Position numbers and translations under genes: made by a program
Shown: positions 17,848 through 25,535 of the stretch, piece after piece
Layout of the letters: the number at the start of each line of letters is the position of its first letter
How positions within the stretch are numbered: position 1 is the stretch's first letter
IMG/VR virus record: IMGVR_UViG_3300042197_004942
Coordinates: 1-35,843 of that record
DNA from: a virus
DNA length: 35,843 nt
Direction: 5' to 3' (one strand)
Notes under the pieces: generated by a model
Told to the model about the DNA's origin: nothing
Databases searched by the model: none
Seen by the model: the letters and a program-made list of their open reading frames with translations, nothing else

Positions 17848-18399
17848 ATGCTTAATATTGTTCAAAATTTTCCGATTACAGAAAGTGAATTTACAAGCCT
17901 TACTCAAAAGTTTGCTAATTTATGTTGGCATATAGCACATGGACTTAAAAAGAAAAACTCCAACAACAATTATCTCGATGATGCAGAAGATATAAATCAA
18001 GAATTGCAACTAAGTATGCTTAGGGCAGGAAGCTATTATAAAAGGCAAGTTTATATTGAAAAGTGTTTAAGTGCAGCTAGGAAGTTTGTCAAAAATAATT
18101 TCGTGAGTATGATAGTTGATGAACTTGAGAATTTGTGGAAAAATAGAACAAGGCATGGTGCAAATAGACAAAAGTATGGTCTTTTTCAAGAAAAGGTTCT
18201 TGATAAGATCATTAACAAGTATGTGCCTCCTCAAGAAAGACCAGACAGGCTTGCTCCTCTTGTCATAGACAGCAAGTTTGTAACATATTGCAAGGCAATA
18301 GTGTGGAATGGACAGAAAAGCATGGGCAAGAAAATCACTAGGGAAAAGTCAATAAGAAGCGGAATGGTATCATTGTCAGAGTTTGAATTTCTTAATTGA
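17848..18399 (+). CDS. possible phage sigma-like factor (gp55-type)
   Basis: 183 residues, similar in size to T4 gp55 (185). The segment DDAEDINQELQLSMLRAGSYY near residue 45 resembles sigma region 2 (an E-D-x-x-Q-E pattern, then a G/A-L-x-x-A stretch). The following VYIEKCLSAARKFVKN resembles the helix after it in small phage sigma factors. The C-terminal half is basic and conserved-looking (GKKITREKSIRSGMVSLSEFEF). A strong AGGAG precedes the ATG, eight bases after the polymerase stop. If correct it would direct late transcription, consistent with the few TATAAATA-like elements. An alternative is an unrelated replication accessory. Moderate to low certainty. Confidence 0.4.
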   Translation: MLNIVQNFPITESEFTSLTQKFANLCWHIAHGLKKKNSNNNYLDDAEDINQELQLSMLRAGSYYKRQVYIEKCLSAARKFVKNNFVSMIVDELENLWKNRTRHGANRQKYGLFQEKVLDKIINKYVPPQERPDRLAPLVIDSKFVTYCKAIVWNGQKSMGKKITREKSIRSGMVSLSEFEFLN

Positions 18400-18410
18400 T
18401 AACTATAATT

Positions 18411-18508
18411 AAAAAGAGCAGTATAGTTCCTTGCCCAACTATAAATTATATCTTTGTAAATGTAAATTTTTAAATTAGTTGCGAATAAGCAAGGTGCTGC
18501 TCTTTTTT
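18411..18508 (+). ncRNA. candidate ~100-nt small RNA or structured terminator
   Basis: An 11-base arm AAAAAGAGCAG (18411-18421) pairs perfectly with CTGCTCTTTTT (18497-18507). Inside it CCTTGC (18429-34) pairs with GCAAGG (18489-94), and AACTA/TAGTT (18437-41/18476-80) can close an inner loop. The 3' arm ends in six Ts, as at an intrinsic terminator, but the closed segment is far longer than a usual terminator loop. It fills the 136-base gap between the sigma-like gene and the replicative helicase. Confidence 0.45.
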
Positions 18509-18565
18509 AAACTACACTAGCATTTCCTTTTTATTGTGATAAGATCACATGAAAAGGGAATCAGG

Positions 18566-20095
18566 ATGCGTGAACTAACACCAGAAGAACAAGCCCAATT
18601 GGAAAAGATGACTGATCCAGAAGTCATCAAGCCCAAATTCGCATGGGACGATACATTCCAGCGCAAGTTGCTGGCAATGCTTTTAACAGACGAGTATATG
18701 CTTGTTCAAGCAATTGACAAGATAAAGCCAGAGTATTTCAGCAATGAGTCTCATGTTATAATTTGCAAGATACTTGTTCAATACTTCACGAAAGAGAAAA
18801 CAAAGCCGCCAGAGTGGATATTGCAAAATGAACTCAAGAATGTGCTAAAAGATCGAGACAAAACAGTACAGTTGCATTATTCGGCAGAGCTTAAAAGCAT
18901 ATATGATTTTTACACACCCGGCGTTGACAGTCGTGAATATCTTATAGACAAGGTTACCTACTTTGCAAAAGTTCAAGCCATTAAAATGGCATTTCACTCA
19001 AGTCTTGAAAAAATGCAAGAAGCTCCAGAGGACGAAAAAACATGGGCATTTGTCTATGAAAAAATGAGACAAGCCATGCTCATAGACAGAAGTTATGAAC
19101 CCGGTCTTGAATACTTCATGAATATTGAAGAAATGTTTAGGAGAATGGACGAGGTTTTTGTTGGCAAAGATCGTTTTACATCAGGTTTTCCATCAATAGA
19201 TAATGCTCTTACAGGAGGAGGACTTTTTGCAGGCCAAATTGCAAGTTGGATTGGATTGCCGGGAACAGGAAAGTCATTGGCACTTGTTAAGGCAGCAGTT
19301 GAGAATGTGAAGTTAGGACACAAAGTTCTTTACATAACACTCGAAATGGATGAGTTGGGCATTGTTCAAAGATTCACAAGTCAGTTTGCGATGATGGACA
19401 TAAATAACCTTCGTGATATGAAGGATACTATCAAGGCCACCATTGATGAGTTCAAAAAAGATAAACAAGACGCAAATCTACTTCATGTAAAACAATTTCC
19501 CGGTGGTCAAATTGATGTAAATGGCATTCGTGCCTATATGGCACAATTAGAGCTTAGAGGATGGGTTCCAAATGTTCTTATTGTTGACTATGTTGGTGAA
19601 ATGAAAGATGACCCAAATGTCAAGAAATATGAATCTGCTTATAGAATACTGCGTGACTTAAGGGGTTTTGGAGTAGAGAAAGGTCATGTTACCTTTACTT
19701 GCGTTCAGCCCAATCAAAGCGCAGCTAAACTTGAGATTGGTCAATATATAGATGAGTCGAACATAGGCACAAGTTTTGACCAGTTCAAGCCCCTTGATGC
19801 TTTTTGGAGCATCAATCAGCAAGTTTTGGAAAAGGATGCTGAAGTAGGACGAGTATTTGTAATCAAGCACAGAAATGGAAAGTCTAGATTTAGTTTCAAG
19901 ATTGGATTTGATTACAAAATTGGAACATTGGATATGTTTGAAATTAGCAAGGAAAGATACAGAGAGTGCATGAATTTGGTACAAGAGAAAAAAGCCGAAG
20001 AGGTTACTCTCGACAATGTAGGAGAATCATCTGGAAGAAAACAAAGAAGTAAAAAAGGTTTTAATCCTGATGAAGAAGAAAGTTATGACGCTTAA
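18566..20095 (+). CDS. replicative DNA helicase, DnaB/gp41-like
   Basis: 509 residues from the ATG at 18566, which has AAGGGA upstream; a GTG 30 bases earlier is in frame but lacks that spacing. The N-terminal helical domain (FQRKLLAMLLTDEYMLVQ) matches the DnaB N-domain pattern. The RecA-fold domain has Walker A GLPGTGKSLALVKA near residue 230, ITLEMDE, Walker B VLIVDYVGEM, a FTCVQPNQS segment and the late KHRNGKSRFSFKI. The C-terminus is charged and probably flexible. It should be the ring helicase that unwinds the fork 5'-3'. No primase gene is visible in the window. The start lies about 60 bases after the hairpin-bounded element. Confidence 0.93.
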   Translation: MRELTPEEQAQLEKMTDPEVIKPKFAWDDTFQRKLLAMLLTDEYMLVQAIDKIKPEYFSNESHVIICKILVQYFTKEKTKPPEWILQNELKNVLKDRDKTVQLHYSAELKSIYDFYTPGVDSREYLIDKVTYFAKVQAIKMAFHSSLEKMQEAPEDEKTWAFVYEKMRQAMLIDRSYEPGLEYFMNIEEMFRRMDEVFVGKDRFTSGFPSIDNALTGGGLFAGQIASWIGLPGTGKSLALVKAAVENVKLGHKVLYITLEMDELGIVQRFTSQFAMMDINNLRDMKDTIKATIDEFKKDKQDANLLHVKQFPGGQIDVNGIRAYMAQLELRGWVPNVLIVDYVGEMKDDPNVKKYESAYRILRDLRGFGVEKGHVTFTCVQPNQSAAKLEIGQYIDESNIGTSFDQFKPLDAFWSINQQVLEKDAEVGRVFVIKHRNGKSRFSFKIGFDYKIGTLDMFEISKERYRECMNLVQEKKAEEVTLDNVGESSGRKQRSKKGFNPDEEESYDA

Positions 20096-20109
20096 AAAGG
20101 CAGGTTTTT

Positions 20110-20283
20110 ATGGCAAGTTTTAAGATTTTTGAAAATGTTCTCAATGAATATGTTAACCATCCGACCTTGGTTCTGGTAGAAGAAGTTGAGGCCGAAACAG
20201 CAGAAGAAGCTGTTAGAATTTTTAGGACTCGCTATCCTAACAAGGGAACAATTACTGTTAACAACAAGCAGTACGAGGAATAA
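20110..20283 (+). CDS. small hypothetical protein (57 aa)
   Basis: Fills the 190-base gap after the helicase. The frame is M-A-S-F-K-I-F-E-N-V-L-N-E-Y and ends KGTITVNNKQYEE. The acidic middle EVEAETAEEAVRIFRTRYPN looks like a helix flanked by strands, a compact fold. The stop lies two bases before the next ATG, and its last codons supply GAGG for that gene, so the two are coupled. Its own ribosome site is weak (AGG five bases upstream). Unknown function; its position suggests a replication or recombination accessory. Confidence 0.7.
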   Translation: MASFKIFENVLNEYVNHPTLVLVEEVEAETAEEAVRIFRTRYPNKGTITVNNKQYEE

Positions 20284-20285
20284 AA

Positions 20286-20768
20286 ATGCCACAAGATGCT
20301 CCTATTGAAAAGGTAAAAGTAATTGTAAGGGGAAGGGAGATATTTCTAGACCCTGACAATATGAAATACGATGAAAATAATTTACCTCAATATATGAGCA
20401 AAGAATATGGTTGGATTGATTATATTGGAAAGCAGCTTGAATACGCACAAAAAGAAGTATTGTTGGCAGAGATTGATGCTGAAGCTGCTTATAGCGCCAA
20501 GTTTATGGAATCAAAAGATCAAAGCAATTCTGATAATTATGCAAAAGCATATGCGAACAGTCACATTGATGTAGTAGCAGCCAAAAAACTTGTTGTTGAT
20601 AGAAAAGAAGTAGTTGGACACTTGAGGGCGCATTTGGGCGCATGGAGCAAGAATCATGAAAATGCCCAAAATAGAGGACATACAATCAGAACTGAAATGA
20701 AAGTTCTAAATCGTGAAATTTATGATACAGAAGAAAAGATGTGTTCAGCAGAAGATTATTTAAAATAA
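20286..20768 (+). CDS. probable UvsY-like recombination mediator
   Basis: 160 residues, mostly helical and charged. The order of features resembles T4 UvsY: a KYDENNLPQY start region, a long helix (YGWIDYIGKQLEYAQKEVLLAEIDAEA), a linker, a second helix pair (AAKKLVVDRKEVVGHLRAHLGAW) and a final NRGHTIRTEM that parallels the SRGFAIKHIQDM segment near the UvsY C-terminus. UvsY loads UvsX on gp32-coated DNA. Both partners are encoded at 26856 and 27943. Similarity is weak by eye, so the call rests on shape, length and the presence of the partners. GAGG lies in the end of the upstream small gene. Confidence 0.5.
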   Translation: MPQDAPIEKVKVIVRGREIFLDPDNMKYDENNLPQYMSKEYGWIDYIGKQLEYAQKEVLLAEIDAEAAYSAKFMESKDQSNSDNYAKAYANSHIDVVAAKKLVVDRKEVVGHLRAHLGAWSKNHENAQNRGHTIRTEMKVLNREIYDTEEKMCSAEDYLK

Positions 20769-20831
20769 TTTTGTTGATTAATTTTGTAAAATTGTGTATT
20801 GTCATTGAAACATTCCTAGAGGGACAGGGAA

Positions 20832-21350
20832 ATGTCCGAATCAAATATTCGCTGGATGACATTACAAGATATTGAACAAATTATAGAAATTGAGAATAAA
20901 GCATTTCCTTATCCTTGGGATCAAAGTGATTTCAATATATGTTTAAGAAAAAAGAATATAGTTGGTGTTGTTCTTCTTGATAACAAAAAAATAATAGCAT
21001 ATATGATATTTGAATTTAAAAAGACACTTTATGAAATTATTAGTCTTGCTGTTGATCCGAAATTTCAAAAAGCTGGAAATGGAAGAAAGTTAGTTGAGTA
21101 TTTGAAACAAACGATAAGATCATCAAAAGATGGCCCAATCAATAAGATATCACTAGTAGTAAGCGATCAGAACTTAAATTGTCATCAGTTTCTTAGAAAT
21201 ATCAATTTCAAAGCCATTAAAGTACAAAAAGATTATTTTGGCCCCATGCATGATGCATATCATTTTATTTACGACTTTAAGGAAAAGAAACAAACGACCT
21301 CAAAAAATACAAGAAAAAGAAAAAGGAGTTTGAAGGATGGATTGGAATAA
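20832..21350 (+). CDS. GNAT-family N-acetyltransferase (RimI-like)
   Basis: 172 residues. The N-terminus MTLQDIEQIIEIENKAFPYPWDQSDF is typical of RimI-like enzymes. Motif A, the acetyl-CoA pyrophosphate loop, is LAVDPKFQKAGNGRKLVEYLK with the QxxGxG core. Later SLVVSDQNLNCHQFLRNINF fits motif B. The C-terminal ~30 residues are a basic Lys/Arg-rich tail, an addition to the core fold. It would acetylate an amine, a protein N-terminus or a small molecule; target unknown. A GAGGGACAGGG tract precedes the ATG. It overlaps the dCMP deaminase gene by 14 bases. Confidence 0.85.
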   Translation: MSESNIRWMTLQDIEQIIEIENKAFPYPWDQSDFNICLRKKNIVGVVLLDNKKIIAYMIFEFKKTLYEIISLAVDPKFQKAGNGRKLVEYLKQTIRSSKDGPINKISLVVSDQNLNCHQFLRNINFKAIKVQKDYFGPMHDAYHFIYDFKEKKQTTSKNTRKRKRSLKDGLE

Positions 21351-21756
21351 ATGGTTTTTGGGTTTGGCTGAATATGTTTCAACAGCATCTAAAGACCCAT
21401 CTACTAAAGTTGGCGCTGTAATAGTAGATCAAGAGCGTCGAGTTGTTTCTCTTGGTTATAATGGTTTCCCAAGGGGAATAGCTGACACAGAAGATAGACT
21501 AAATGATCGTGATGTTAAATACAAAATAATTATTCATGCAGAAAGAAATGCTCTTTTATTCGCCCGTGGTTCAATAAAGGGATGTACCATTTACACATAT
21601 CCTATGATGCCTTGTGCTGTTTGCGCTTCCATGATTATACAATCGGGAATCACAAAAGTTGTATCACCAAAAAGTGATAATCCAAGATGGATACAAGATA
21701 TGGTATTGTCTCAACAATTATTTGCGGAAGCAGGAGTTTCTGTTGATTTGATATAA
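21337..21756 (+). CDS. deoxycytidylate (dCMP) deaminase
   Basis: 139 residues. Zinc site motifs are IIHAERNALLF (HAE, the catalytic Glu) near residue 67 and MPCAVCASMI (PCxxC) near 92. The N-terminal STASKDPSTKVGAVIVD and LGYNGFPRG are typical of dCMP deaminases. It converts dCMP to dUMP, feeding dTMP synthesis; no thymidylate synthase is in the window. AAGGAG lies eight bases upstream inside the GNAT gene. The last 46 bases overlap the end of the convergent glycosyltransferase gene. Confidence 0.93.
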   Translation: MDWNKWFLGLAEYVSTASKDPSTKVGAVIVDQERRVVSLGYNGFPRGIADTEDRLNDRDVKYKIIIHAERNALLFARGSIKGCTIYTYPMMPCAVCASMIIQSGITKVVSPKSDNPRWIQDMVLSQQLFAEAGVSVDLI

Positions 21757-22697
21757 GGCTTTTTTTCTACTAGTCTATCAAAACCTCTCATAATTTCTTC
21801 TATAGAGAGTTCTGTCATACAAGGCTTTACCTTATCCTTGCTTTTAGGGCAATTTATAGCCCTGAAACAAGGCCCACATGACCAATCACCATTATCTTTG
21901 TGTTTTTGCACAAGTTCAAAGTCATAGTATTTGCCATAAACTTTACCATCAGTAAAAGAAAAAATGCCCAATAATGGTTTTTTTAGTATGCCTGCCAAGT
22001 GAAATGTTGCAGTATCAACTGAAATCACATAATCAGATGAGTTTACAAGTCCAGCCCAAGATTGTAGCTCTATATTTGTAAATTGAGGTACATTGATAAG
22101 TTTGTAAATTTCTTGTATTTCATTGTGTATTGTAAAAAGGAAATATCCTTTTTCTGTTAATCTTTTACATAATTGGTAAACTTGATTTTCTGTCATGCTT
22201 TTCGCTATTCCAAATTCACAATTTGTTGAAGAACTTGCAATTAAAACCATAGGTAATTTTTTTGGATTTATTTCATATAGGCAACTTTTGTAAATGTCTG
22301 TATTTTCAACACGAAAGTATGCTTCATGATTTTTTAAGGTAACTCCACAATACTGTGACCAAATATCACTTCTATGAAGTTTGTTTTCCATGCCATATTT
22401 GCTCTCATGCACTCTGCAAGCTGTACTTATATCATAAATAATTCCATAATTTCTTGGGTTTAATTCTTCTATAGGAACAGTTATTGCATAAGGATGATTT
22501 TCCGCAAATGGCAAAAAAGCTCTTGGACATGAATATGTGATTTCAGCGAATTTGCTAAAGTCTTCAAACATCATTCTTTGCATCAATATATCACCATAGC
22601 CTCCAACTCTTCTTTTAATCAAAATTTTGTTGCGTCTTTCGTGATGTTCACGAAGAGTTATGGGTTCAACGGCTTTTTTCTTGATGTAAGGAAACAT
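21711..22697 (-). CDS. GT9-like glycosyltransferase (heptosyltransferase-type, GT-B)
   Basis: 328 residues. The N-terminal KILIKRRVGGYGDILMQ has the glycine loop of GT9 enzymes. The C-lobe carries ELQSWAGLVNSSDYVISVDT, then ATFHLAGILKKPLLGIFS, matching the donor-site DT/S..H.A pattern. A Cys-rich segment, WSCGPCFRAINCPKSK, follows and may bind metal. The start is uncertain: no good ribosome site precedes 22697, and the ATG sits in a 14-base AT palindrome (22692-22705). It is the distal gene of the UDP-galactopyranose mutase cluster. Acceptor unknown. Confidence 0.78.
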   Translation of the reverse strand: MFPYIKKKAVEPITLREHHERRNKILIKRRVGGYGDILMQRMMFEDFSKFAEITYSCPRAFLPFAENHPYAITVPIEELNPRNYGIIYDISTACRVHESKYGMENKLHRSDIWSQYCGVTLKNHEAYFRVENTDIYKSCLYEINPKKLPMVLIASSSTNCEFGIAKSMTENQVYQLCKRLTEKGYFLFTIHNEIQEIYKLINVPQFTNIELQSWAGLVNSSDYVISVDTATFHLAGILKKPLLGIFSFTDGKVYGKYYDFELVQKHKDNGDWSCGPCFRAINCPKSKDKVKPCMTELSIEEIMRGFDRLVEKKPYIKSTETPASANNC

Positions 22698-22897
22698 ATA
22701 TATGTTGTCTCTACAAAACTACCTCATGGTAATACAATTATAATGTTCTGGCTGTCTGTATGGATGCCCGATCACTTTGTATGCCAGAATGACCCAATAC
22801 AGGATTGGGATGCTTTTAGGCACCGATCAGGGATATTTCAAAATAAGCTAAATGCTTGATGTTGAGACAAGGGGATTTGTTCTTGTGAACTTTTCCC
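22698..22897. other. non-coding gap in the glycan cluster, contains inverted repeats
   Basis: 200 bases between two minus-strand genes with no convincing gene. A 38-codon plus-strand frame starts at 22743 but has no ribosome site. Inverted repeats TTCTGGC/GCCAGAA (22746-52/22783-89) and CCCAAT/ATTGGG (22793-98/22804-09) and a duplicated CCGATCA are visible. It could be a leader for the GT9-like gene or a decayed gene fragment. Confidence 0.4.
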
Positions 22898-22898
22898 C
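22871..22898 (-). terminator. hairpin at the end of the UDP-galactopyranose mutase gene
   Basis: GGGGA/TCCCC (22871-75/22894-98) encloses GTTC/GAAC (22879-82/22887-90) with symmetric three-base interior loops. It touches the stop codon of the mutase gene. The minus-strand tail is TTGTCTC, so termination may be partial. Confidence 0.4.
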
Positions 22899-24019
22899 TA
22901 ATTCAAATTTTTGCACTTTGTGAGAGCAGAAGCAATTGTTTGATCTAAGTCAAAATACTTGTATTCTCCCAATCTGCCTCCAAATGTAATTTCGTGATTG
23001 TTTGAGTTGAGAGAAGAGTACCTGTTATAAAGGTCGCTATTTTTATTGTCTCTTATTGGATAATATGGTTCTGGATGATCTTTGAATGATACTGGTATGT
23101 CATAACTAACTATTGTTTGTTCTTGTTCTTTTTTTGTTTCATAATGTTTTGGAGATTGTTTGTAAAAGTGTTTGTGTTCTACTGATCTTAGATATGGACA
23201 AGACAAGTCAACATGATTAAAAACAGCATTACCTTGAAAGTCTCCTGACAGTATTTTATGTTCAAACCTCAAAGTGTTGTATTCTAGACATCCATATTCA
23301 TAATCATAAAACTTGTCAATTGGGCCTGTGTAAACAAGATGTTTTGCATAATTACGCCAGTTTGATCTTATAGTGAAGAAATCAATTCCAACATTCACAT
23401 CTATGCCTTCAAGCATATTGTTGATTAAATCCGTATAACCATTTTCTGGCATTCCTTGATACTTTGTTGTAAAATAATTTTCTTCATATGTAAGTCTTAT
23501 TGGCAATCTTTGAATAATAGAAGCTGGTAATTCAGAAGGTTCTTTAAGCCATTGTTTTTTTGTATATCCATAAAAAAATAGTTCATATAGTTCTTTGCCA
23601 ACTTTGTCTAATATCCATTCCTCAAAGTTTCTAGGATTTTCATGTGGTATTCTGACTTCTTGTAGTTTTCTTTTTGCATCTTCTGGACTTACAACTCCCC
23701 ATAGTTGGTGAAGGGTCATCAAGTTTATTGGAAAAGAATAAACTTTGTTTTTGGACAATACTTTTGGCTTATTGATAAAAGGTATAAACTTAGTGAATTG
23801 GCTTACAAAGTTCCAAACTTCATCGCTTTGGGTATGGAATATATGAGCGCCATATTCGCTAACTAGTATTCCATTGTCCCATTTTCGATCAAAAGCTGCT
23901 CCAGCAACATGAGTGTTCTTGTCAATTACCAAACACTTTTTTCCAAGGTCTGTTGCCTTTCTAGCAAAAGTTGAGCCAAAGAAACCAGCACCAACAATTA
24001 AAAAGTCATACTTTGCCAT
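22898..24019 (-). CDS. glf: UDP-galactopyranose mutase
   Basis: 373 residues, normal length. The FAD-binding Rossmann loop is FLIVGAGFFGSTFA at the N-terminus, then IDKNTHVAGAAF and the family signature SEYGAHIFHT. Middle segments FINKPKVLSKNKVYSFPINL and FFYGYTKKQW are typical, as is the late FGGRLGEYKYFDLDQT. It interconverts UDP-galactopyranose and UDP-galactofuranose using reduced FAD in the cytosol. It lies between two GT9-like genes on the same strand, overlapping the upstream one by 14 bases. This indicates that the phage makes a galactofuranose donor, most simply for decorating its own virion or a host envelope glycan. Confidence 0.95.
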   Translation of the reverse strand: MAKYDFLIVGAGFFGSTFARKATDLGKKCLVIDKNTHVAGAAFDRKWDNGILVSEYGAHIFHTQSDEVWNFVSQFTKFIPFINKPKVLSKNKVYSFPINLMTLHQLWGVVSPEDAKRKLQEVRIPHENPRNFEEWILDKVGKELYELFFYGYTKKQWLKEPSELPASIIQRLPIRLTYEENYFTTKYQGMPENGYTDLINNMLEGIDVNVGIDFFTIRSNWRNYAKHLVYTGPIDKFYDYEYGCLEYNTLRFEHKILSGDFQGNAVFNHVDLSCPYLRSVEHKHFYKQSPKHYETKKEQEQTIVSYDIPVSFKDHPEPYYPIRDNKNSDLYNRYSSLNSNNHEITFGGRLGEYKYFDLDQTIASALTKCKNLN

Positions 24020-24848
24020 GGCATTTCCTTTTAGAAATATAATCGCTTAGTTGTCCTGCCAAGTATGCGTCACAGTATTCCTTTTGAGAACTCCATCCAT
24101 ATTCATAAAATTCTTTGTTTCCTAAAAAACCAGTAACCCAAAAGTCTATGTTATTTTCCATTCTATATCCCCAAGCAGTAAAAGTTTTCACTTTTGCTGC
24201 TGGCCCCCAAATCGCTGACCAACTATCACAAGCCAAAACTAATTCTGACTTGTATATTGTAAAAGCCAATGATTGAAGAATAGACCATTCTCCTACTTTA
24301 TTGATTGTTTTGTCTATTGTTTTTTGTTTCATGGTAATATCGAATTTATCATTTTTCCCTCCAACCATATAAATTGAATATCCTTTTTCATGTAAAAGAT
24401 TTACACATCTGTCCCAAACAGGAATGTAACAATCAACAAATTCAGGAGGTTTCATATCCAAGCTGATTGGTTGTATTACTGCAACTTTTTCTGATATTGG
24501 TGTTTCTGGAATATATTTTTTTAAATCAACCCAATTTTTAATGTCATTGTTTGATCGAAAAAACATGGGTTGATAGATAGGACTGTTGTGCTTTTTGCTA
24601 AAATGAAAGCTTTCTTGATTATTGTAATCGATGTCATATTCAATACTTTTTATAAAATTACAAGAATTAATTATTTCAGCAACAAAAGGACAAGTTTTTT
24701 TTTCTTTATTATGACAGCGAAAAACAGGAGAGGTATGTACTATTGTTTTTGTGCAATTCATGGCCTCCATGGCAATATTTGCACGGCACAAATTTAAACC
24801 CGTGTCTCCAATTGCACCTGTTTCAAAATAAATATGCAAGTCTGACAT
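24006..24848 (-). CDS. GT9-like glycosyltransferase-related protein
   Basis: 280 residues from the ATG at 24848. The upstream extension would run into the divergent gene and adds an unlikely leader. YFETGAIGDTGLNLCRANIAM resembles the N-terminal glycine loop of GT9 proteins. VAVIQPISLDMKPP, the GGKNDKFD turn, and LVLACDSWSAIWGPAAKVKTF match the C-lobe donor region (a D-S-W-S-A in place of the usual D-T/S-x-x-x-H). The His is replaced by Ile/Trp context, so catalysis is uncertain. The Cys/His cluster CHNKEKKTCPF is unexplained. It is the first gene of the mutase cluster; no strong ribosome site is visible. Confidence 0.65.
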   Translation of the reverse strand: MSDLHIYFETGAIGDTGLNLCRANIAMEAMNCTKTIVHTSPVFRCHNKEKKTCPFVAEIINSCNFIKSIEYDIDYNNQESFHFSKKHNSPIYQPMFFRSNNDIKNWVDLKKYIPETPISEKVAVIQPISLDMKPPEFVDCYIPVWDRCVNLLHEKGYSIYMVGGKNDKFDITMKQKTIDKTINKVGEWSILQSLAFTIYKSELVLACDSWSAIWGPAAKVKTFTAWGYRMENNIDFWVTGFLGNKEFYEYGWSSQKEYCDAYLAGQLSDYISKRKCHGKV

Positions 24849-24850
24849 TA

Positions 24851-24863
24851 ACTTAATATAAGT
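24851..24863. promoter_or_regulatory. dyad between two divergent starts
   Basis: ACTTA-ATA-TAAGT is a perfect dyad in the 20 bases between the divergent ATGs at 24848 and 24869. Both strands read a TATA-like core (AATATAAG and CTTATATTAAG). It could be a bidirectional promoter core or operator; neither gene has a clear ribosome site there, so leaders would be very short. Confidence 0.3.
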
Positions 24864-24868
24864 GTAAT

Positions 24869-25495
24869 ATGCAAAAGTACGATCTAGAAGAATTAAAAAA
24901 ACAAGTTTCAGCAAGCCTATCCAAGCAAGCTATTAGTGGAAGGGTATTGCTTGACAGGTTTTGCATGATAGAGGAATCTTCACGAAAGTCTCCTAGTTAT
25001 AGCGATCCTAATTACGCAGGATTCTATTACCATTTAGGTAAAAACATATCGCCTTCCAGTCTTTTAGAATTAAACTTTGAATTGGGAATATTTTCTGGTT
25101 CATTCATGACATCATGCAAAACAGTTGAAAGATTTTGTGGTTGGCATGAAAATGATGGTAATTTTTTTTCATTTAGAATAGGTGCTAGAAACATAAAAAA
25201 AGTACATAAAAAGCAGAGAATACTTGTTGATACAAATCAATATGATGATAGGTTTGAAAAAGTTTTAAAACTTGGTTATGACATGATTATTTTTACGCAA
25301 GAACATCGGTATGATAGGCAATTGAATTTGTTGGAGTTTTTCTGGAAATATCTCAATGAAAATGGCATAATCGTTTGTGATAACACAACAAGAAGCACCA
25401 GTACAAATGAGGCCTTTGAGGCATTTGCATTTAGTAAAAACACAAATTCAATCAAGTTTGAGACAAGACATGGAACATCATTACTGCAAAAATAA
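24869..25495 (+). CDS. methyltransferase-like protein, SAM loop degenerate
   Basis: 208 residues. SSLLELNFELGIFSGSFM stands where the SAM-binding loop of Methyltransf_24-type enzymes would be. Then come KKQRILVDTNQYDD, YDMIIFTQEHRYDRQLNLLEFFWKYLNENGIIVCDNT, which match the strand-4 acidic region and the following helix and strand. The glycine loop is weak (no GxGxG), so binding may be altered. It is divergent from the glycan cluster and may act on sugars. The start has no clear ribosome site. Family call by fold pattern only. Confidence 0.55.
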   Translation: MQKYDLEELKKQVSASLSKQAISGRVLLDRFCMIEESSRKSPSYSDPNYAGFYYHLGKNISPSSLLELNFELGIFSGSFMTSCKTVERFCGWHENDGNFFSFRIGARNIKKVHKKQRILVDTNQYDDRFEKVLKLGYDMIIFTQEHRYDRQLNLLEFFWKYLNENGIIVCDNTTRSTSTNEAFEAFAFSKNTNSIKFETRHGTSLLQK

Positions 25496-25535
25496 GAGAA
25501 CTAGCACTAATTTATGTATATGACAGGAGATATGC

